Assembly (NCBI RefSeq): GCF_040187885.1
Contig: NZ_JBDPLH010000002.1
Location: 434,001 to 498,000 of the forward strand
DNA from: Roseateles_E cavernae
GTDB lineage: Bacteria; Pseudomonadota; Gammaproteobacteria; Burkholderiales; Burkholderiaceae_C
Reading direction: 5' to 3'
Length of the DNA: 64,000 nucleotides
Position numbers and translations under genes: made by a program. The notes beneath the pieces are model-generated. The model searched no databases, was not told where the DNA came from, and saw only the letters and a list, made by a program, of their open reading frames with translations. This document shows positions 11,607 through 20,963 of the stretch, piece after piece; position 1 is the first letter of the stretch; every line of letters begins with the position of its first letter.

Positions 11607-12321
11607 CGCGCAACTCCGGCGTGGGTGGGGTCAGCGGGGCCGGCCGCGAGGCCTGCAGCAGCCGTGCCGCCAGCACCGGGGCCAGCGCCGGCGGCACGGC
11701 CTGCAGGCGCAGCGGCGCCGCCAGCGCCGGGCCGCGGCGCTTGATCAGGCGCAGCTCCAGGCCCCAGGCTTCCTGGGGCTGCAGCACGAGGCGCAGTGGC
11801 GCGGCCGAGGACTGCGCCGCCGCCTGCTCGGGCCGGAACACAAAGCAGGGCGCCTGTGCCCCTAGTGCGCAGGCCTGCAGCCGACGCAACTGCTCGGGCC
11901 GCGTCGAGGCCGGCAGCCAGGCCAGCACGGCGCCGGCGGCATTGGCCTTCAGCACCTGCTCCAGCGTCCACAGGATCTGGATCGGCGTGGCGGGGGCCAG
12001 CCAGACGAGCTGCCGGCTGTTCAGGCCCCAGGCCGCCAGGCCGGGCAGATGCGGTGTGAAGGGCGGGTTGATTAGTAGCAGGCTGCGCCCGCCGGCCTGG
12101 GCCGCCGCCAGTGCCGGACCCAGCAGCCGGAACTCGCAGACCCCCGGGCGCGGCTGCAGGATCTCGCTGAGGCTGCGGCCCGGCCAACCGCCGCCGGGCA
12201 GGGCGGCGTCCAGCGCGGCGAAGCCGCTGGGCAGGCCCGGGCTGCTGCCATGGGCCAGCTCGGAGCCGCGCCAGAGCGACTGGCGCAGCGGGCCTTCGAG
12301 CAGGGAGAGGGGGGCGTGCAT
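11563..12321 (-). CDS. imuA: Mutasome protein ImuA (RecA-like)
   Basis: 252 residues, the first gene of the mutasome operon. ImuA is a degenerate RecA-like protein needed for ImuB/ImuC-dependent mutagenesis. Family features are LPSGFAALDAALPGGGWPGR near the N-terminus, the GVCEFRLLGPAL segment where a working ATPase would have its P-loop, and LLLINPPFTPHLPGLAAWGL. The segment after residue 170 (LRLVLQPQEAWGLELRLIKR) is typical. A LexA box ends 23 bases upstream of the ATG. Only a weak ribosome site is visible, which would keep basal expression low. Confidence 0.9.
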   Translation of the reverse strand: MHAPLSLLEGPLRQSLWRGSELAHGSSPGLPSGFAALDAALPGGGWPGRSLSEILQPRPGVCEFRLLGPALAAAQAGGRSLLLINPPFTPHLPGLAAWGLNSRQLVWLAPATPIQILWTLEQVLKANAAGAVLAWLPASTRPEQLRRLQACALGAQAPCFVFRPEQAAAQSSAAPLRLVLQPQEAWGLELRLIKRRGPALAAPLRLQAVPPALAPVLAARLLQASRPAPLTPPTPELRDALARPARIVALGA

Positions 12322-12343
12322 GGGGACTGCAATGATTCAATAA

Positions 12344-12359
12344 CTGTATGTTTATACAG
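12344..12359 (-). promoter_or_regulatory. LexA (SOS) box of the imuA-imuB-dnaE2 operon
   Basis: CTGTATGTTTATACAG fits CTGT-N8-ACAG exactly, with the AT-rich alternating core of LexA sites. On the minus strand it reads CTGTATAAACATACAG and contains a -10-like TATAAA, so bound LexA would block the imuA promoter. It ends 23 bases before the imuA start. Confidence 0.9.
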
Positions 12360-12520
12360 TATATGGCCGACAGATGTAGCGGCTGCGGTGTGCAGTTTTT
12401 GGCCTCGCCGTGCTGCGACCGCTCGAGCAAGGGGGTAACAACCCGCGCCGGCCTCGTCATATCGGTTAAAACCCTGGGGTGCGCCGACTTGTATCGGCGC
12501 GTATCGGGAGGTTGCCGCTC

Positions 12521-13111
12521 ATGAGTTCGCGAGAAGAGATGTCGATGCCGCTGGAAACGGCTCGCCTGCTGCTGCGAGCCCCTCGCGAACAGGACCTGGA
12601 CGAGATCTACGGCCTGCATGCCGATCCGGTCACCAACCGCTTCAGCCCTGGCGGCCCGCTGCACTCCGCCGAGGCCGCTGCCAGCTTGCTGCAAGGCTGG
12701 CTGGCTCACTGGCAGAGCCAGGGCTTCGGCTACTGGGTGATTGCCGAGCGCGAGCACCCGGAGCAGTTGCTGGGCTGCGGCGGCATCATGAACAGGCCTA
12801 TCGGCGGCCAGCCGGGCCTTTATCTGTATTTCCGTTTCCGGCCCCATGCCTGGGGTCGCGGCTATGCCTCGGAGATGGCCCAGGCAGCGCTGGCCCAGGC
12901 CTTCGACATCCTGCATGCCCCCGCCGTGCAGGCGGTGGTGCAGCCGGCCAACACCCCCTCGCGCAAGACGCTGGAGCGCATCGGCATGCTGCTGAAGGGC
13001 TCGCTGGCCGATGTGCCGGGCCAGGCGCCCAGCCTGGTCTACGAGATCACGGCGGCGCGCTGGGCCACGCTGCCGAAGACGCCGCCGGAGCCGACGCCGT
13101 TCGGGGCTTAG
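12521..13111 (+). CDS. RimJ/RimL-type GNAT acetyltransferase
   Basis: The ATG at 12521 is preferred because GGGAGG at 12506-12511 is well placed; the frame is open back to 12479. The 196-residue protein begins with the RimJ/L pattern LETARLLLRAPREQDLDEIY, continues with FGYWVIAEREHPEQLLGCGG, and has the acetyl-CoA region FRFRPHAWGRGYASEMAQAA. The late helix NTPSRKTLERIGM is the standard N-x-x-S-x-x-x-x-E-x-x-GM/F element. It may act on protein N-termini or small amines; the substrate is unknown. It is divergent from imuA across the LexA box, so SOS control of this side is possible but unsupported. Confidence 0.9.
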   Translation: MSSREEMSMPLETARLLLRAPREQDLDEIYGLHADPVTNRFSPGGPLHSAEAAASLLQGWLAHWQSQGFGYWVIAEREHPEQLLGCGGIMNRPIGGQPGLYLYFRFRPHAWGRGYASEMAQAALAQAFDILHAPAVQAVVQPANTPSRKTLERIGMLLKGSLADVPGQAPSLVYEITAARWATLPKTPPEPTPFGA

Positions 13112-13212
13112 CGCCTGCCAAGGTAGGTGTTTTGGAGACATCAGCCAGAAACATCTCAAACCACCTGCCAAACCATCCGAAAACGCATGTAAAGCGCAAG
13201 CAGCGCTTATAG

Positions 13213-13228
13213 TCCTGTCAAAGCAGGA
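13213..13228 (+). promoter_or_regulatory. Candidate HipB operator over the hipBA promoter
   Basis: TCCTG (13213-13217) and CAGGA (13224-13228) form an inverted repeat with a six-base spacer. It abuts a -10-like TATAGT at 13208-13213 and covers the hipB ribosome site. E. coli HipB binds TATCC-N8-GGATA, so a TCC/GGA-ended palindrome here is plausible for autoregulation. Confidence 0.45.
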
Positions 13229-13234
13229 GAAATG

Positions 13235-13603
13235 ATGCGCAAAGTGGTGGCCGAGCCCTTTCCAGACCCGCTGATCCGCGATGCCGCTGCATTCGGGCAG
13301 GCGGTGCGCGCCGCGCGCACCGCCGCGGGTATCAGCCTGGAAGCCGCCGCCCAGGCCCTGGGAATCAGCAAGGCGACGCTAGGTTCCCTTGAGGGAGGTA
13401 CGGGCACCGTCGCGCTCGGCACCGCCTTGCGCGTGGCGCGAGAGCTCGGCGTGGCCGTGTTCGCCACGCCCCTCGCGGCGCAATTCGAGGCCGCCACGGC
13501 CTTGCAGGCCCTGCGGAAAACCGAACCGGGCTCCTGGGGCGGCCCCAGCGCTGACGCATCGGACCCCGCGAAACCGGCGCGTGAACGCGGGCACACCGCA
13601 TGA
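13235..13603 (+). CDS. hipB: HipB-like XRE-family antitoxin
   Basis: The second of two adjacent ATGs (13235) is five bases after GGAG, a better spacing than the first (13232); the two choices differ by one residue. The 122-residue protein has a Cro/CI-type helix-turn-helix: FGQAVRAARTAAGISLEAAA then ALGISKATLGSLEGG. HipB proteins bind the operon promoter and hold the HipA kinase inactive. The C-terminal tail (about residues 75-122) is Ala/Pro-rich and looks disordered, as expected for a protease-sensitive antitoxin. ATGA overlap with hipA implies coupled translation. Confidence 0.88.
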   Translation: MRKVVAEPFPDPLIRDAAAFGQAVRAARTAAGISLEAAAQALGISKATLGSLEGGTGTVALGTALRVARELGVAVFATPLAAQFEAATALQALRKTEPGSWGGPSADASDPAKPARERGHTA

Positions 13604-14970
13604 TCCAGCTCGCCATCTGGGCAGGTCATGATCGCGTCGGCACGCTGTCCCACGACGGGCCGAGCAATCTGTTCGACTTCAGCTACGCCGAGGCTTGGCA
13701 GCAAGGGCCTCGCAGTTTTCCGCTGAGTCCGCAGATGCCGCTGTTCACCGCCGCCCATGCTGCGGGCACCCCTGCCTTTGGCGAACTGCCGGTGCAGACG
13801 CGCTCGGCCATCGCCCGCGCCTTCTTCCAGAATCTGCTGCCTGAAGGCCAGGCGCTCGAAGTCGCCGCCCAGGCCAACGGCCTCGCGCGTGGCAATCTGG
13901 CCGGGCTGCTCGCGGCCCTCGGCGCCGAGACCACGGGCGCCCTGCGCGTGACGCTGCTCGATGACACGCCATCGCCCGCAGCACCAGCTCTTCGCCCCCT
14001 GCCGCTCGCCGAGCTGAGCGAGCGCATCCGCAGTCGCCCCGAGCAACCATTCTCCATCTGGGACGGCAAGGTGCGCCTCTCCATCGCCGGCCTGCAGGAC
14101 AAGATCGCCGTCTATGAGGACGGCGGCAAGCTCTTTCTTGCCAATGGCGACGGCATCGCCTCCACCGTCATCCTCAAGCCCGCGCCCGCCAATGCCCGCT
14201 TGGCTGAGTTGCCGGCCATCGAGCACAGCTGCATGCGGCTGGCCGCCGCAGCCGGCATAGCGACGGCCAGGACCCGGCTGTTGCATGTCCCCGAGCCGGT
14301 CCTGCTTGTCGAACGGTTCGATCGGCGGCGCAGCGGCGACGGTGGCATCGAGCGCCTGCACATCATCGACGCCTGCCAGGCCTTGGGGCTGGCTCCCGAG
14401 CTCAAGTACGAACGCGCCTACGGCGACCAGGACGCCGTGAGGCACCTGCGCGACGGCGCAACCTTGCCCGGCCTCTTCGGTCTCGCCGACCTCAGCCCCG
14501 CACCCTTGGCCATGCGCACGCAGTTGCTGGACCGCCTGCTCTTCAATGTCCTGATCGGCAACTCCGACGCCCATGGAAAAAACTGGTCGTTCTTCGTGGG
14601 TCCACAGGCCGGTCTGCTCACCCTCGCGCCTGCCTACGACCTCGTCGACGTCGAAGCTGTTGCCCACGAGCATATGAGTACCAGCTTTGCCATGGGTATC
14701 GGCGACGCCTTCAGCCCCGAGGAACTCACGCCGTTCGAATGGGCCAGCATGGCCGCGCAGTGCCGGCTCGCACCCCGGCACCTCGCCGCACGCCTCAGGG
14801 CCTTGAGCGGAATCTTGCCTCGGCTGCTCCGTGATGCCCATGACGGTCTGGCGCAGCAAGGCGTGCCGCCCGCGCTGCTGGCCCGCATGGAAGAGCGGCT
14901 GCAAAGGCGCTGCGCCAAGGGTTCGGCCCAGGCCGCTGACATTGCACAAGTGCCCCCAAATCTGCTTTGA
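13600..14970 (+). CDS. hipA: HipA-like serine/threonine kinase toxin
   Basis: 456 residues. E. coli HipA phosphorylates glutamyl-tRNA synthetase and causes persistence; the target here is unproven. The N-subdomain ends with FFQNLLPEGQALEVAA, typical of HipA. SIAGLQDKIAVY is the glycine-rich loop region, and STVILKP carries the ATP-binding Lys. GNSDAHGKN (residues 320-328) has the catalytic Asp323 and Asn328; PAYD with Asp347 is the metal-binding equivalent of the DFG aspartate. All key residues are present, so the kinase should be active. It is cotranscribed with hipB. Confidence 0.92.
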   Translation: MIQLAIWAGHDRVGTLSHDGPSNLFDFSYAEAWQQGPRSFPLSPQMPLFTAAHAAGTPAFGELPVQTRSAIARAFFQNLLPEGQALEVAAQANGLARGNLAGLLAALGAETTGALRVTLLDDTPSPAAPALRPLPLAELSERIRSRPEQPFSIWDGKVRLSIAGLQDKIAVYEDGGKLFLANGDGIASTVILKPAPANARLAELPAIEHSCMRLAAAAGIATARTRLLHVPEPVLLVERFDRRRSGDGGIERLHIIDACQALGLAPELKYERAYGDQDAVRHLRDGATLPGLFGLADLSPAPLAMRTQLLDRLLFNVLIGNSDAHGKNWSFFVGPQAGLLTLAPAYDLVDVEAVAHEHMSTSFAMGIGDAFSPEELTPFEWASMAAQCRLAPRHLAARLRALSGILPRLLRDAHDGLAQQGVPPALLARMEERLQRRCAKGSAQAADIAQVPPNLL

Positions 14971-14993
14971 CCGCCTGGCGGCGTCTCAAAGCT

Positions 14994-15022
14994 CAGGTGA
15001 CGGGGTCTTGCCGGATCACCTG
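14994..15022. terminator. Hairpin between the convergent hipA and RidA-like genes
   Basis: CAGGTGA (14994-15000) pairs with TCACCTG (15016-15022) around a 15-base loop. There is no T-tract on either side, so it is at best a weak bidirectional terminator; the right arm includes the stop of the RidA-like gene. Confidence 0.25.
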
Positions 15023-15402
15023 GGCTTGTAGGCCACCACGTCGATCTCGACCTTGGCGTCCACCATCAGGCGGGCCTCGGTGGTCGAGCGGGCCGGCTTG
15101 CCGTTCGGGAAGTAGCTCATATAGACGCGGTTGAAGGCGCCGAAGTCGCGCGCATCGTCCAGCCACACGGTGCTCTTGCAGACATCGTCCAGCGTGCAGC
15201 CGGCCAGCGCCAGCACGGCCTTCAGATTGGTCATCACCTGGTGGGTCTGGGCCTCGATGCCGCCGCTGATGATCTCGCCGGCGGCATTGGCCGGCACCTG
15301 GCCCGACACATAGACGAAATCGCCGGCCCGCACGGCAGGCGAGAAGGGGCGGGCTTGTTGGTCGGAGGCGACGGGCGGGGCGCCCAGGTATTCCAATGGC
15401 AT
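15016..15402 (-). CDS. RidA-family reactive imine/enamine deaminase
   Basis: 128 residues, the normal size for this trimeric family. FSPAVRAGDFVYVSGQVPAN is the N-terminal RidA signature. The C-terminal PARSTTEARL carries the conserved Arg that binds the carboxylate of 2-aminoacrylate-type intermediates, followed by DAKVEIDVVAYK. RidA proteins hydrolyse enamines released by PLP dehydratases, preventing damage to PLP enzymes. The gene is divergent from the D-amino-acid operon, which encodes exactly such a PLP deaminase, so I infer it detoxifies or completes that reaction. An RpiR-type palindrome lies 24 bases before the ATG. Confidence 0.92.
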   Translation of the reverse strand: MPLEYLGAPPVASDQQARPFSPAVRAGDFVYVSGQVPANAAGEIISGGIEAQTHQVMTNLKAVLALAGCTLDDVCKSTVWLDDARDFGAFNRVYMSYFPNGKPARSTTEARLMVDAKVEIDVVAYKPR

Positions 15403-15425
15403 GCTTGGCTTTCAGGGTGTGTGAA

Positions 15426-15440
15426 TGAAAGTGTATTTCA
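15426..15440. promoter_or_regulatory. Candidate RpiR operator 1 (ridA side)
   Basis: TGAAA-GTGTA-TTTCA is a perfect inverted repeat 24 bases upstream of the RidA-like ATG. On that gene's strand it covers a -10-like TACACT. The same arms and spacing recur at 15510-15524, 84 bases away (about eight helical turns). The binding protein is inferred to be the RpiR regulator encoded in the operon. Confidence 0.6.
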
Positions 15441-15509
15441 ACATCAGTTACTGAACAGCGGGTTTTCTCTAGGTTTAATCGGCTGAAACCTGGATATCGT
15501 TCTCTGAAT

Positions 15510-15524
15510 TGAAATTAATTTTCA
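15510..15524. promoter_or_regulatory. Candidate RpiR operator 2 (transporter side)
   Basis: TGAAA-TTAAT-TTTCA has the same perfect arms as 15426-15440. It lies between the presumed promoter and the GGAG ribosome site (15529-15532) of the binding-protein gene, ending 16 bases before its ATG, so a bound protein would repress the long operon. Confidence 0.6.
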
Positions 15525-15540
15525 TGACGGAGAGCCATCT

Positions 15541-17103
15541 ATGCGAGCAGCCATCCCCTTCTTGTTTGCGCGACGCCGCGTCCTCGCTGGCCTGGCGGGT
15601 GCCGTCCTGCTGGGCGGCTTGCAGCCTGCGTTGGCTCAGGGCGCGGCCACCGGCCATGCGACGCTGGCCATGGTGGCCGAGCCGCAGACACTGGACCCGA
15701 TGGCCTCCACCGCCGATCTGGTCGGCACCATCATGCAGCATGTGTTCGAGCCGCTCTACACCTTCGATGCCAAGTGGCAGCTGGTACCCATGCTGGCCGA
15801 GGCCATGCCCAAGGTCTCGGCCGACGGCAAGACCTACCGCATCGCGCTGCGCAAAGGTGTCAAGCTGCATTCGGGCCGCGATCTGAATGCCGAGGATGTG
15901 CTCGCCAGCCTGCAGCGCTGGATGGACAACGCGCCGCGCGGCAAAGCCGTGGCCAGGGAGCTGGCCGGCATGAAGGCGCTGGGCCCGCTGGAGATCGAGC
16001 TGACGCTGAAGAACCCCTATGCGCCCCTGGTGGCCCAGCTGGCCCTGCCCACCGGCATGGCCGCCATCATGGCCAAGGAGGCGATCGCGCTGCCGCTGAA
16101 GGAGTTTGTCGGCACCGGGCCTTACCGCTTCAAGGAGCGCCGCCCCGATCAATATGTGCTCTTGAGCCGCTTCGATCAGTACAGCGCCCGCAAGGAGCCG
16201 GCCAACGGCTATGGCGGCAAGCGCGAGGCGCTGATCGCCGAGCTGCGCTTTGTGCCGGTGCCCAATGCCAACACCCGGGTCGAGGGCGCGCTGGCCGGCC
16301 AGTACCACTATGCCGACCTGCTGCCGGTCGAGGCGATGGCGCGGCTGGACAAGGCCCAGGGCAAGACCGTGGCCCTGATGACGCCTTCGTTCGGCTTCCC
16401 CTACATCGTCTTCAATACCAAGGAAGGCCCGCTGGCCAGCCAGGCGCTGCGCCAGGCGGTGCAGACCGCGATGGGCAGCGGCGAGATGCTGGCCGCCGGT
16501 TTCGGCGACACGCGCTTCTTCAGCGCTGAGGCGAATCACTTCCCCAAGGGCTCGCCGTTCTATTCGATCGCCGGCGCCGAGCAGTACAACCAGCGCAATG
16601 CCGCGAAAGCCAAGGCCATGGCCGAGAAGGCCGGCTACAAGGGCGAGACGATACGTGTGCTGACCAGCCGCCAGTACGACTTCCACTACAACATGGCCTT
16701 GCTGATGGCCGAGCAGTTCAAGCGCGCCGGCCTGAAGGTGGAGCTCAATGTGGTCGACTGGGCCACGCTGGTGCAGCGCCGCGGCGAAGCCAAGCTGTGG
16801 GATCTCTACATCACGCATTCGGGCCAGTTCCCCGAGCCGATGCTGTCGCCGCCGCAACTGGGCGAGGGCGCACCGGGCTGGTGGAGCAGCCCGGCCAAGA
16901 CCGCCGCGCTGGAGGCCTTCAACCGCGAGGCCGACCCCGCCAAGCGCGGCGCGCTGTGGGGCAAGGTGCAGCAGGTGGTCTACGACGAAGTGCCCTATGT
17001 CAACGTCGGCAAGTTCGCCAGCCTGTCGGCGCGCAGCCCTCTGCTTTCGAACTACCAGCCGGCCGCCTGGCCCTTCTTCTGGAACGTCACGGTCAAGAAC
17101 TGA
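15541..17103 (+). CDS. Periplasmic dipeptide/oligopeptide-type substrate-binding protein
   Basis: 520 residues of the DppA/OppA (SBP_bac_5) family. Residues 1-33 are a signal peptide with an arginine-rich n-region (ARRRVLAG) and an AxA-type cleavage site near ALAQ; a Tat route is possible. The mature start LAMVAEPQTLDPMASTADLV followed by IMQHVFEPLYTFD is the classic N-lobe of the family, and KTYRIALRKGVKLHSGRDLN the next element. Its position at the head of a D-amino-acid catabolic operon suggests it binds D-amino-acid-containing peptides or N-acyl-D-amino acids; that is inference. GGAG at 15529-15532 supports the start. Confidence 0.92.
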   Translation: MRAAIPFLFARRRVLAGLAGAVLLGGLQPALAQGAATGHATLAMVAEPQTLDPMASTADLVGTIMQHVFEPLYTFDAKWQLVPMLAEAMPKVSADGKTYRIALRKGVKLHSGRDLNAEDVLASLQRWMDNAPRGKAVARELAGMKALGPLEIELTLKNPYAPLVAQLALPTGMAAIMAKEAIALPLKEFVGTGPYRFKERRPDQYVLLSRFDQYSARKEPANGYGGKREALIAELRFVPVPNANTRVEGALAGQYHYADLLPVEAMARLDKAQGKTVALMTPSFGFPYIVFNTKEGPLASQALRQAVQTAMGSGEMLAAGFGDTRFFSAEANHFPKGSPFYSIAGAEQYNQRNAAKAKAMAEKAGYKGETIRVLTSRQYDFHYNMALLMAEQFKRAGLKVELNVVDWATLVQRRGEAKLWDLYITHSGQFPEPMLSPPQLGEGAPGWWSSPAKTAALEAFNREADPAKRGALWGKVQQVVYDEVPYVNVGKFASLSARSPLLSNYQPAAWPFFWNVTVKN

Positions 17104-17115
17104 CCCCCTAGCCCC

Positions 17116-18057
17116 ATGCTGAAGTACCTGCTTTCGCGCCTGGGCGGCATGGCGCTGGTGATGGCCATCGTCGCGGTGCTGGTGTTCCTGCTGACGCGCG
17201 CCGCGCCCGGCGATCCGGTGGCCGTGCTGCTGGGCGACCAGGCCACGCCGGCCGACATCGCCCGCGTGCGCGTGCAGTACGGGCTGGACCAGCCGCTGCT
17301 GCTGCAGTTCGGCTACTGGCTGCGCGAACTGGCCCAAGGCAATCTGGGTGACTCGATCTTTCTGCAGCGCCCGGTCACGCAGGCGCTGTGGGAGCGCGCC
17401 GAGCCGACCTTTCTGCTGGCCCTGCTGGCGGTGGCCATCGCGGCGCTGATCGGCGTGCCCTGCGGTGTGCTGTCGGCGGTGTTCCGTGGCCGCTTCATCG
17501 ACCAGTTCTTCACCGGCCTGGCGATGCTGGGCGCCAGCATCCCGAGCTTCTGGATGGGGCTGGTGCTGATACAGATTTTCGCGGTGGGCATGGGCTGGTT
17601 CCCGGTCTCGGGCTATGGCGAGCCCGGCGCGCCCTTGCTGGCGCGCCTGCACACGCTGGTGCTGCCGGCCCTGGTGCTGGGCCTTCTGAACTCGGCGCTG
17701 ATCATCCGCTTCACACGGGCCTCGATGCTGGACGTGCTGGGCGAGGACTATGTGCGCACCGCCCGCTCCAAGGGTCTGCCCGAGGGCGTGGTGGTGTTCA
17801 AGCATGCGCTGCGCAATGCGCTGGTGCCCATCGTCACGGTGCTTGGGCTCACCGTCGCGCTGATGATTGGCGGCGCGGTGATCACCGAGACGGTGTTCGG
17901 CCTGCCCGGCGTCGGCAATCTGGTCGTCAACGCGGTGCTGCGGCGCGACTACCCGGTGATCCAGGGCGCGCTGCTGGTGATCGCGGCCATCTATGTGCTG
18001 ATCAATTTCTTCATCGACCTGCTGTACATGCTGGTCGATCCGCGGGTGAAGGTATGA
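17116..18057 (+). CDS. DppB-type ABC transporter permease
   Basis: 313 residues, six predicted membrane helices. The N-terminus LSRLGGMALVMAIVAVLVFL, then RAAPGDPV and the VQYGLDQPLLLQFGYWL segment, are typical of the first peptide-transporter permease. The cytoplasmic EAA loop is seen in EDYVRTARSKGLPEGVVVFK, which docks the ATPases. It follows the binding-protein gene by 12 bases. It pairs with the next gene to form the membrane channel of a peptide-type importer. Confidence 0.93.
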   Translation: MLKYLLSRLGGMALVMAIVAVLVFLLTRAAPGDPVAVLLGDQATPADIARVRVQYGLDQPLLLQFGYWLRELAQGNLGDSIFLQRPVTQALWERAEPTFLLALLAVAIAALIGVPCGVLSAVFRGRFIDQFFTGLAMLGASIPSFWMGLVLIQIFAVGMGWFPVSGYGEPGAPLLARLHTLVLPALVLGLLNSALIIRFTRASMLDVLGEDYVRTARSKGLPEGVVVFKHALRNALVPIVTVLGLTVALMIGGAVITETVFGLPGVGNLVVNAVLRRDYPVIQGALLVIAAIYVLINFFIDLLYMLVDPRVKV

Positions 18058-18060
18058 CGC

Positions 18061-18110
18061 CCCCACGCTCACTTCGTTCACTGCCCCCCGAGGGGGCGCG
18101 GCTTCCCTTT
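18061..18110. repeat. GC-rich intergenic palindromic element
   Basis: Between the two permease genes lies a direct GCTCACTTCGTTCACTG motif followed by a hairpin GCCCCC (18083-18088)/GGGGGC (18092-18097). From memory this sequence family is widespread between genes of Comamonadaceae and related Burkholderiales. Only this copy is seen in the window. It may stabilise or attenuate the operon mRNA. Confidence 0.5.
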
Positions 18111-18130
18111 GGGCGGCCAGGCAGGAAGCC

Positions 18131-18969
18131 ATGAAAGTGCCGCTCGCTCTCAAACAACTGGTGCGCCGCCGCATCGTGCTGCTGGCCATGGTCGTGCTGG
18201 CGCTGATCTCGGTGCTGGCGCTGGGCGCCGAGGCCTTCGGCCGCTTCGACCCGAACGACACCGCCATCATGGAGCGGCTGCGCGGCCCCGGCGCCGCGCA
18301 CTGGCTGGGCACCGACGAGCTGGGCCGCGATGTCTATGCCCGCATCGTCCATGGCGGCCGCTACTCGCTGATGATCGCCGCCAGCACCGCGCTCGGCGCC
18401 GTCTTGATGGGCACCTTGCTGGGCCTGGTGGCCGGCTTCTTCAAGCGCCTGGACGGGCCGCTGATGCGCCTGGTCGACGCGATGATGTCCTTCCCCGACA
18501 TCCTGCTGGCGATCGCGCTGGTGGCCATACTCGGGCCTTCGATGTTCAACGTCGTGCTGGCCCTGGTGCTGGTCTACACGCCGCGCGTCGCGCGGGTGGT
18601 GCGGGCCTCGACCCTGGTGCTGCGCGAGCTGCTCTTCGTCGAGGCGGCGCGCGCGGTCGGCGTCAGCACGGGGCGCATCCTGTGGCGCCACATCCTGCCG
18701 AATCTGCTGTCGCCGGTGCTGGTGCAGCTGTCCTTCATCTTCGCCTATGCCATCCTGGCCGAGGCCGGCCTGTCCTTTCTGGGCGTCGGCGTGCCGCCCG
18801 ACATCCCCACCTGGGGCACGATGGTGGCGGGCAGCCAGAGCTATGCGCACCAGGCCTTCTGGGTCGTGCTGTTCCCGGGCCTGGCCATCATCTTCACGGC
18901 GCTGTCCTTGCAACTGGTCGGCGACGGCGTGCGCGATCTGCTGGACCCGAAACTGAAGAAGTCGATGCG

Positions 18970-18973
<4 letters not shown>
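18131..18973 (+). CDS. DppC-type ABC transporter permease
   Basis: 280 residues, the second permease of the peptide importer. A short N-terminal cytoplasmic piece is followed by a membrane helix (VLLAMVVLALISVLALGAEA). The extracytoplasmic LGTDELGRDVYARIVHGGRY motif is diagnostic of the DppC/OppC group. The EAA loop is at LLFVEAARAVGVSTGRILWR. The ATG is separated from the dppB-type gene by a 73-base gap holding a palindromic element, the only real gap in the operon. Its stop overlaps the next ATG (ATGA). Confidence 0.93.
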
Positions 18974-19991
<1,018 letters not shown>

Positions 19992-19992
<1 letters not shown>

Positions 19993-20963
19993 TGCATCGA
20001 GAACAACAACAGCCGCTGATCGAGGTGCGCCAGTTGAAGCGCTATTTCGGCGATGCCAGGAAGCCGGTGCGCGCGGTCGACGATGTCAGCTTCACGATAC
20101 AGCCCGGCGAGACCCTGGGCCTGGTCGGCGAATCGGGTTCGGGCAAGAGTACGCTGGGCCGCAGCCTCTTGCGGCTGATCGACCCCAGCGCCGGCCAGGT
20201 GCTGTATCGCGGCGAGGACATCACCCGGGCCGGCAGCGGCCGCATGCGCGAGCTGCGCCGCAAGCTGCAGATCATTTTCCAGGACCCCTATGCCAGCCTG
20301 AATCCGAAGATGCGCATCGCCGACATCCTCGGCGAGGCGCTGGACACCCATGGCCTGGCCAAGGGCCGCGAGGCGCGGGCGGCGCGCATCGCCGAGCTGC
20401 TGGACCTGGTGGGCCTGCGCCCCGAGCATGGCACGCGCTTCCCGCATGAGTTCAGCGGCGGCCAGCGCCAGCGCATCGGCGTCGCGCGCGCGCTGGCGGT
20501 CGAGCCGGAGTTCATCGTCGCCGACGAGCCGCTGTCGGCGCTCGATGTGTCTATCCAGTCCCAGGTCGTCAACCTGCTGTGCGATCTGCGCGAGCGCTTC
20601 AAGCTGACGATGCTCTTCATCTCGCATGACCTCGATGTGGTCGAGTACCTGTGCGACCGCGTCGTCGTGCTGTATCTGGGTCGCGTGATGGAGGTGGCCG
20701 AGACCGAGGCGCTCTATGCCCAGCCGCTGCACCCCTACACTCGCGCGTTGCTGGCCGCCTCGCCCCAGCCCGACCCCGAGGCGCCGTACCGCCCGGTGCC
20801 GCTGCAGGGCGACATCCCCAGCCCGATGAACCCGCCCTCGGGCTGCGTGTTCCGCACCCGCTGCCCCGAGGCCCAGGCGCGCTGCGCCGAGGCCCAACCC
20901 CCCTTGACCGAAGTGCGTCCCGGCCGTTTCTCGGCCTGCTGGCGCCAGGAGCTTTTCGTATGA
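19992..20963 (+). CDS. DppF-type ABC transporter ATPase
   Basis: 323 residues from the ATG at 19992, which shares a base with the preceding TGA. Walker A is GESGSGKS, Q-loop IIFQDPYASLNP, signature FSGGQRQR, Walker B FIVADEPLSALD and switch FISHDLDVV. The C-terminus again has the Cys pattern CVFRTRCPEAQARC of the oligopeptide group. As is usual for DppF, it pairs with the DppD-type ATPase. Its stop overlaps the deaminase start (ATGA), tying uptake and catabolism in one transcript. Confidence 0.94.

Noticed and set aside
15475..18312. Very long antisense open frame opposite the peptide-importer genes
   Set aside because: It mirrors well-supported ABC genes, is rich in His/Gln/Arg as expected from reading GC-rich codons backwards, and has no domain.
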